A DNA stretch of 30,621 nt. It comes from Burkholderiales bacterium. Its GTDB lineage: Bacteria > Pseudomonadota > Gammaproteobacteria > Burkholderiales > Burkholderiaceae. The notes beneath the pieces were generated by a model. It made no database searches, was not told the DNA's origin, and saw nothing but the letters and a program-made list of their open reading frames with translations. The position numbers were made by a program, and so were the translations under genes. Numbering within the stretch: position 1 is the stretch's first letter; the number at the start of each line of letters is the position of its first letter. The stretch lies in the NCBI GenBank assembly GCA_947372535.1, contig CANBUA010000012.1, positions 1-30,621 on the forward strand, read 5' to 3'. Below are positions 26,387 to 30,621 of the stretch, in pieces.

Positions 26387-28504
26387 TCATACCAAACCAG
26401 TGGCGGTGATGATCAGATCGATCAACTTGATGCCGATGAAGGGAACGATCACCCCTCCAAGGCCGTAGATGAGCAGGTTGCGGCGCAACAGAACAGCCGC
26501 ACCCAATGCTCGGTAGGGCACGCCATTGAGCGCCAGCGGAATCAGGAAGATGATGATCAGCGCATTGAAAATCACCGCCGACAGGATGGCCGATGAGGGA
26601 CTGCCAAGTTGCATCACATTGAGCGCACTCAACTGCGGATAGGTGGTGACAAAGGCCGCCGGGATGATGGCGAAGTATTTCGCGATGTCATTGGCAATGC
26701 TGAAAGTGGTGAGCGAGCCGCGCGTCATCAGCATCTGCTTGCCGGTTTCCACCACCTCGATCAGCTTGGTGGGGTTGCTGTCCAGGTCGACCATGTTGCC
26801 GGCCTCTTTGGCGGCTTGCGTGCCCGAGTTCATGGCCACGGCCACGTCGGCCTGGGCCAGGGCAGGCGCATCGTTGGTGCCGTCGCCCGTCATGGCTACC
26901 AGTTTGCCGCCAGCCTGGTATTCACGGATCAAGGCCAGCTTTTGCTCTGGTGTGGCTTCAGCGAGGAAATCGTCCACGCCAGCCTCGGCCGCGATGGCGG
27001 CTGCCGTCAGCCGGTTGTCCCCGGTGACCATCACGGTCTTGATGCCCATGCGGCGCAGTTCGGCGAACCGTTCCTTGATGCCGCCCTTGACGATGTCCTT
27101 GAGCTCAATGATGCCCAAGACCTTCAGTCCATCAGCGACCACCAGCGGGGTGCTGCCACGACGAGCGACTTCATCGATGGCCGCGTTCAGTGGCGCGGGG
27201 AATGTGCCCCCCAAGGCCTCGACATGCTTGCGGATGGCCTCGGCAGCGCCCTTGCGCACCTGCCGCATCTTCGGGGATGCATGCTCGCCACCCACGGCCA
27301 GTTGCTCGGACACAAGCACTGGCAGATCGACGCCGCTCATGCGCGTCTGCGCGGAGAAGTGGACAAAGGTGGCGTTCAGTGACTGGATGTCGCGCTCGCG
27401 CAGATTGAACTTCTGTTTGGCCAGCACCACGATGCTGCGGCCCTCGGGGGTCTCGTCTGCCAATGAGGCCAGCTGCGCCGCGTCGGCCAAATCGCTGTCC
27501 TTCACGCCAGGCGCAGGCAAGAAGGCCGAGGCGTGGCGGTTGCCCAAGGTGATGGTGCCAGTCTTGTCCAACAGCAGCACATCGACGTCCCCGGCGGCCT
27601 CCACAGCACGACCGGAGGTGGCAATGACGTTGGCCTGCATCATGCGGCTCATGCCCGCCACGCCGATGGCCGACAGCAAGCCCGCGATGGTGGTGGGAAT
27701 CAGGCAGACCAGCAATGCGATCAGCACGGTGATGGTGATCGGTGAGCCGCCCCCTGCCACCTGAACGCTGAACAGCGAATAAGGCAGGAGCGTGGCTGTC
27801 ACGGCCAGGAAGACGATCGTCAGCGCCACCAGCAAGATGGTCAGGGCGATCTCGTTGGGGGTCTTCTGGCGCTTGGCGCTTTCCACCATCGCGATCATGC
27901 GATCCACAAAGGTCTCGCCCGGATTGGCGGTGACCCGGACGACGATCCAGTCCGACAGAACGCGCGTTCCGCCCGTGACCGCCGAGAAGTCGCCCCCGGA
28001 TTCCCGGATGACAGGCGCGGACTCGCCGGTGATGGCGCTTTCATCCACGGAGGCCACGCCTTCGGTGACTTCCCCATCGGCGGGGATGACATCGCCAGCG
28101 AGCACGATCAACATGTCGCCCTTGCGAAGATCTTGCGATTCGATTGGATGCCATTTGTGGCCTTGTGGCGGGTTCTCCAGTTTCTTGGCCCAGGTCTCTT
28201 TCTTGAGGCTGCGCAATGAGGCGGCTTGGGCTTTGCTGCGTCCCTCGGCCAAAGCCTCGGCGAAATTGGCGAACAGCACGGTGAACCAGAGCCACAGTGC
28301 CACCGCCAGGATGAAGCCTGCTGGCGCCTCGCCCTGGCCCCCAAGGGCCTGGACAAAGAGCACCGAGGTGATGATGCTGCCGACATAGACGACGAACATC
28401 ACGGGATTGCGCCACTGGACGCGGGGGTCCAGCTTCTTGAAGGCGTCCGCGACCGCTGGCTTGATCAGCGCAGGGTCAAAGAGGGTAAATGTTTGGCGAG
28501 TCAT
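26387..28504 (-). CDS. kdpB: Potassium-transporting P-type ATPase subunit KdpB
   Basis: KdpB is the ATP-hydrolysing, energy-coupling subunit of the high-affinity K+ pump in the inner membrane. The 705-residue protein has actuator-domain TGES at 159-162, with Ser162 matching the serine whose phosphorylation inhibits the E. coli pump. The phosphorylated aspartate is Asp313 in [12 protein letters not shown]. The membrane segment [15 protein letters not shown], and the hinge motif [31 protein letters not shown] are both intact. Multiple hydrophobic segments lie at about 35-85, 215-285 and 585-700. It starts 7 bases after kdpA and ends 13 bases before kdpC, the standard kdpABC arrangement. The length is close to the usual 680-700. 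Regulation is expected through KdpDE at the operon promoter near 30500. Confidence 0.97.
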   Translation of the reverse strand: MTRQTFTLFDPALIKPAVADAFKKLDPRVQWRNPVMFVVYVGSIITSVLFVQALGGQGEAPAGFILAVALWLWFTVLFANFAEALAEGRSKAQAASLRSLKKETWAKKLENPPQGHKWHPIESQDLRKGDMLIVLAGDVIPADGEVTEGVASVDESAITGESAPVIRESGGDFSAVTGGTRVLSDWIVVRVTANPGETFVDRMIAMVESAKRQKTPNEIALTILLVALTIVFLAVTATLLPYSLFSVQVAGGGSPITITVLIALLVCLIPTTIAGLLSAIGVAGMSRMMQANVIATSGRAVEAAGDVDVLLLDKTGTITLGNRHASAFLPAPGVKDSDLADAAQLASLADETPEGRSIVVLAKQKFNLRERDIQSLNATFVHFSAQTRMSGVDLPVLVSEQLAVGGEHASPKMRQVRKGAAEAIRKHVEALGGTFPAPLNAAIDEVARRGSTPLVVADGLKVLGIIELKDIVKGGIKERFAELRRMGIKTVMVTGDNRLTAAAIAAEAGVDDFLAEATPEQKLALIREYQAGGKLVAMTGDGTNDAPALAQADVAVAMNSGTQAAKEAGNMVDLDSNPTKLIEVVETGKQMLMTRGSLTTFSIANDIAKYFAIIPAAFVTTYPQLSALNVMQLGSPSSAILSAVIFNALIIIFLIPLALNGVPYRALGAAVLLRRNLLIYGLGGVIVPFIGIKLIDLIITATGLV

Positions 28505-28511
28505 ATGTCAC

Positions 28512-30302
28512 TCACTTCCAGAGCACCAAGTGCTCAATCACAGGACCCAGGGCCAGGGCGGGAACGTAATTCAGCAAGCCGACCAGCAACACCGTGCCAA
28601 CCAGCAGCACGACGAAGAGCGGGCCATGCGTAGGCATGGTTCCGCTGGTGGCTGCGATGCGCTTTTTGGCGGCCAGCGAACCGGCGATGGCGAGCACGGG
28701 AACGATCACACCGAAACGACCGAACCACATCGCCACCGCCAGGAGCACGTTGTAGAACGGCGTGTTGGCAGACAACCCCGCGAAAGCGCTGCCGTTGTTG
28801 TTGGCGGCAGAGGTCAGGGCGTACAGGATTTCCGAGAAGCCATGGGCGCCCGGGTTGGCGATGCCCGCACGTCCCGCCTCGGTCATCACAGCCACGGCCG
28901 TGCCCAGCAAGACCAGCAATGGCGTCACGAGGATGGCGATTGAACTCATCTTCATCTCGTAGGCTTCGATTTTCTTGCCCAGGTATTCAGGTGTGCGCCC
29001 AATCATCAGGCCGGCGATGAAGACGGCCAGGATCGCGAAAATCAGCATGCCGTACAGGCCCGTTCCCACGCCGCCGAAGACCACTTCGCCCAACTGCATG
29101 TTCACCAGAGGCACCATGCCGCCAAGCGGCGTGAATGAGTCGTGCATGGCATTGACCGCGCCGCAAGATGCATCGGTCGTGATGGTGGCGAACAGCGCCG
29201 AGTCCGCGATGCCAAAGCGTGTTTCCTTGCCCTCCATGTTGCCGCCCGACTGGGTCAAGCTGACACTTTGGTCAACGCCCAAGGCTGCGATGCGCGGATT
29301 GCCTTGCTGCTCAAAGCTCATGGCCCCAATGGCGCCCGCCACGAACAACAGGGACATGGAGACCAAAACAGCCCAACCTTGACGCCGGTCCTGAACCATT
29401 CGGCCAAAGGTGAAGCACAGGGCCGCGGGGATCAAGAAGATGGACAACATCTGGACAAAGTTCGTCAATGCCGTCGGGTTCTCAAAAGGATGGGCCGAGT
29501 TGGCATTGAAGAAGCCGCCCCCGTTGGTGCCCAGCATCTTGATGGCCTCTTGCGAAGCCACAGGGCCCATGGCGAGCGTTTGCTTGTCGGTGCTCTGGTC
29601 CTGCATCACCGGTACGCCCTTGGCATCCTTCAACGGTTGACCGTCCGGACCGGCTGCGGGGATCTGGAACTTGACGACCTCCAGGGTCTGCACATCCTTG
29701 TACGCATCGAAGTTCTGCACCACGCCTTGCTGCACCAGGAAGACGCCGTAAAGGAACGAGATGGGCAAGAGGATCCACAGCGTGACACGGGTCAGGTCAA
29801 CCCAGGCATTGCCGATGCTGTTGGCGGAATGGCGTGCAAAGCCACGAATGAGGGCGATGACCACCACGATGCCGGTCGCCGCAGACAAGAAGTTCTGCAC
29901 GGCCAGGCCCAGCATCTGGGTCAGGTAGCTCATGGTTTGCTCACCGCTGTAGCCCTGCCAGTTGGTGTTGGCCACGAAGCTCACCGCCGTGTTGAACGAC
30001 GAATCCGGCGACACATTCGCCATGGCTTGAGGGTTCAGGGGCAGCCACACCTGCAGTCGCTGCAAGGCGTAGACGGCGATGACGCCGATCACGTTGAACA
30101 ACAAGATGGCCAGCGCGTACTGCAACCAGCCCATCTCCGCGTCGCCCTTGATCCCGCATAAGCGGAACAAGCCGCTTTCGAATCGGCCAAGCAAGCCCAC
30201 TTTGCCTTCCATCACGTTGGCGATGTAACGCCCTGTGGGCAGCGCCAACAGCAAAAGTGACAGGCTGAAGGCGGCCAAGAGTAAGCAGGCATGCGTGTTC
30301 AT
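28512..30302 (-). CDS. kdpA: Potassium-transporting ATPase channel subunit KdpA
   Basis: KdpA is the K+-selective channel-like subunit, built from four degenerate two-helix pore repeats. Selectivity-filter loops are visible: TNWQGYSGE (113-121), the [20 protein letters not shown] stretch (258-277), [20 protein letters not shown] and [33 protein letters not shown] and [18 protein letters not shown] are strong family signatures. The 596 residues exceed the 557 of E. coli mainly through a 30-residue hydrophilic insert at about 212-242, in a periplasmic loop just before the second filter. The ATG at 30302 overlaps the kdpF stop (ATGA). The gene is intact, without frameshift. Confidence 0.97.
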   Translation of the reverse strand: MNTHACLLLAAFSLSLLLLALPTGRYIANVMEGKVGLLGRFESGLFRLCGIKGDAEMGWLQYALAILLFNVIGVIAVYALQRLQVWLPLNPQAMANVSPDSSFNTAVSFVANTNWQGYSGEQTMSYLTQMLGLAVQNFLSAATGIVVVIALIRGFARHSANSIGNAWVDLTRVTLWILLPISFLYGVFLVQQGVVQNFDAYKDVQTLEVVKFQIPAAGPDGQPLKDAKGVPVMQDQSTDKQTLAMGPVASQEAIKMLGTNGGGFFNANSAHPFENPTALTNFVQMLSIFLIPAALCFTFGRMVQDRRQGWAVLVSMSLLFVAGAIGAMSFEQQGNPRIAALGVDQSVSLTQSGGNMEGKETRFGIADSALFATITTDASCGAVNAMHDSFTPLGGMVPLVNMQLGEVVFGGVGTGLYGMLIFAILAVFIAGLMIGRTPEYLGKKIEAYEMKMSSIAILVTPLLVLLGTAVAVMTEAGRAGIANPGAHGFSEILYALTSAANNNGSAFAGLSANTPFYNVLLAVAMWFGRFGVIVPVLAIAGSLAAKKRIAATSGTMPTHGPLFVVLLVGTVLLVGLLNYVPALALGPVIEHLVLWK

Positions 30303-30391
30303 GAAAATTTCTCCGGTTGCAGCAATGCGGCCACCAGGTAGACCAGCAGGCCCACCGACACCACGCTACCCATGACGTAGAGCCAGGTCAT
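30299..30391 (-). CDS. kdpF: Potassium-transporting ATPase small subunit KdpF
   Basis: KdpF is a single-helix peptide that stabilises the KdpABC complex. The 30-residue product [20 protein letters not shown] continues [10 protein letters not shown]; the closing PEKF is the family's hallmark. GGAGGG lies 8 bases before the ATG at 30391, which decides the start; the longer open frame to 30532 is not similar to anything. Its stop overlaps the kdpA start as ATGA, and its own start overlaps the stop of a preceding small membrane peptide in the same way. Confidence 0.9.
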   Translation of the reverse strand: MTWLYVMGSVVSVGLLVYLVAALLQPEKFS

Positions 30392-30483
30392 TTGGCGGGC
30401 CCTCCAAGCTTGGCGCAGCCGACGGCCATGCCGGCGAGCAATAGCCAGAATGTGGCCGTTAGCGCGATGTAAACGATGTCCAT
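30388..30483 (-). CDS. 31-residue membrane peptide at the head of the kdp operon
   Basis: An ATG at 30483 opens a 31-codon frame, MDIVYIALTATFWLLLAGMA followed by [11 protein letters not shown], ending in TGA that overlaps the kdpF ATG (ATGA). AAGGAG lies 7 bases upstream, the best ribosome-binding site in the locus. The sequence is one hydrophobic helix with an acidic residue at the start and two lysines at the end, so the N terminus may be outside. Size and placement resemble small leader peptides seen before kdpF in other proteobacteria, from memory. It could be an extra Kdp complex subunit, a translation-coupling leader, or both. Its function is unknown. Confidence 0.7.
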   Translation of the reverse strand: MDIVYIALTATFWLLLAGMAVGCAKLGGPAK

Positions 30484-30490
30484 GAAAGCT

Positions 30491-30496
30491 CTCCTT
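30491..30496 (-). promoter_or_regulatory. Shine-Dalgarno of the kdp leader peptide
   Basis: AAGGAG on the minus strand lies 7 bases before the ATG at 30483. It is a near-ideal site and argues that the 31-codon frame is really translated and serves as the entry point for the coupled kdpF-kdpA chain. Confidence 0.75.
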
Positions 30497-30510
30497 GATG
30501 AGATGGACAG

Positions 30511-30583
30511 ATCGTAAAAACAAACGTGTCAAGATGACGGTAAGTTTTGTGGTGCCGGTATCAAGATCGCGTTAAGACGCGTT
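30511..30583 (-). promoter_or_regulatory. Probable kdp promoter and KdpE-binding region
   Basis: Reading leftward on the minus strand, two AACGCG direct repeats lie 10 bases apart (30578-30583 and 30568-30573), each followed closely by TCTT. A 10-base period is the usual spacing for OmpR-family dimers, so this may be a KdpE site. About 50 bases downstream TACGAT (30511-30516) is a possible -10 with no good -35, as expected for an activated promoter. A perfect TTGACA (30527-30532) lies only 10 bases before TACGAT, too close to pair with it. Confidence 0.4.
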
Positions 30584-30621
30584 GATTGAGCCACCATTGG
30601 TGCTGCCGCGATTGCGCTGCG

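Noticed and set aside
30527..30532. Perfect TTGACA hexamer upstream of the kdp leader
   Set aside because: No acceptable -10 hexamer lies 16-18 bases downstream, so it was not called a -35 element.

Overview
The window looks like a chromosomal segment of a GC-rich betaproteobacterium of the order Burkholderiales, near the Comamonadaceae, Leptothrix or Aquabacterium. This is inferred from the gene order gyrA-serC-pheA-tyrA-aroA, the short OmpA-family porin-like protein, the kinase/phosphatase-rdgB-hemW block facing yicC, and the protein sequences. No rRNA, tRNA, CRISPR, phage or insertion-sequence gene was recognised.

Region 1 (1-7750, all minus strand) is a housekeeping row transcribed leftward: gyrA, a periplasmic DUF2059 protein, serC, pheA, tyrA and aroA (cut by the left edge). 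It joins DNA gyrase subunit A to serine/PLP precursor supply and to the shikimate, phenylalanine and tyrosine routes. Region 2 (7751-8785) holds a plus-strand OmpA-family lipoprotein-like peptidoglycan binder with a clear terminator.

Region 3 (8786-15529) is lipid flavoured. It has a CREST-type (alkaline-ceramidase-like) membrane protein, a GMC flavoprotein dehydrogenase with a Tat-exported small subunit, a long-chain fatty acyl-CoA ligase (FadD), and a Tat-type cholesterol oxidase whose three catalytic residues are conserved with the spacing known from the Streptomyces enzyme. fadD and the cholesterol oxidase converge 8 bases apart on one shared hairpin.

Region 4 (15721-20429) is a minus-strand chain with 4-base overlaps: Ser/Thr protein kinase, PP2C phosphatase, RdgB (non-canonical NTP hydrolase) and HemW (heme chaperone, probably with a TTG start). 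It is divergent from yicC, with 32 bases between the start codons. The RNase PH gene usual between PP2C and rdgB in relatives, and the gmk usual near yicC, are not here.

Region 5 (20430-30621) is a complete high-affinity potassium locus on the minus strand, reading from the right edge: regulatory region, an unlisted 31-residue membrane peptide, kdpF, kdpA, kdpB, kdpC, a CorA-type Mg/Co transporter, kdpD, kdpE and a PtsN-like EIIA protein. The first three genes are chained by ATGA overlaps. CorA and a PTS-Ntr-type EIIA placed with the KdpDE sensor suggest one module that senses and balances K+ and Mg2+ under phosphotransferase control. The border with yicC (20430-20728) carries two overlapping, mutually exclusive hairpins and an in-frame open stretch beyond the EIIA stop codon.
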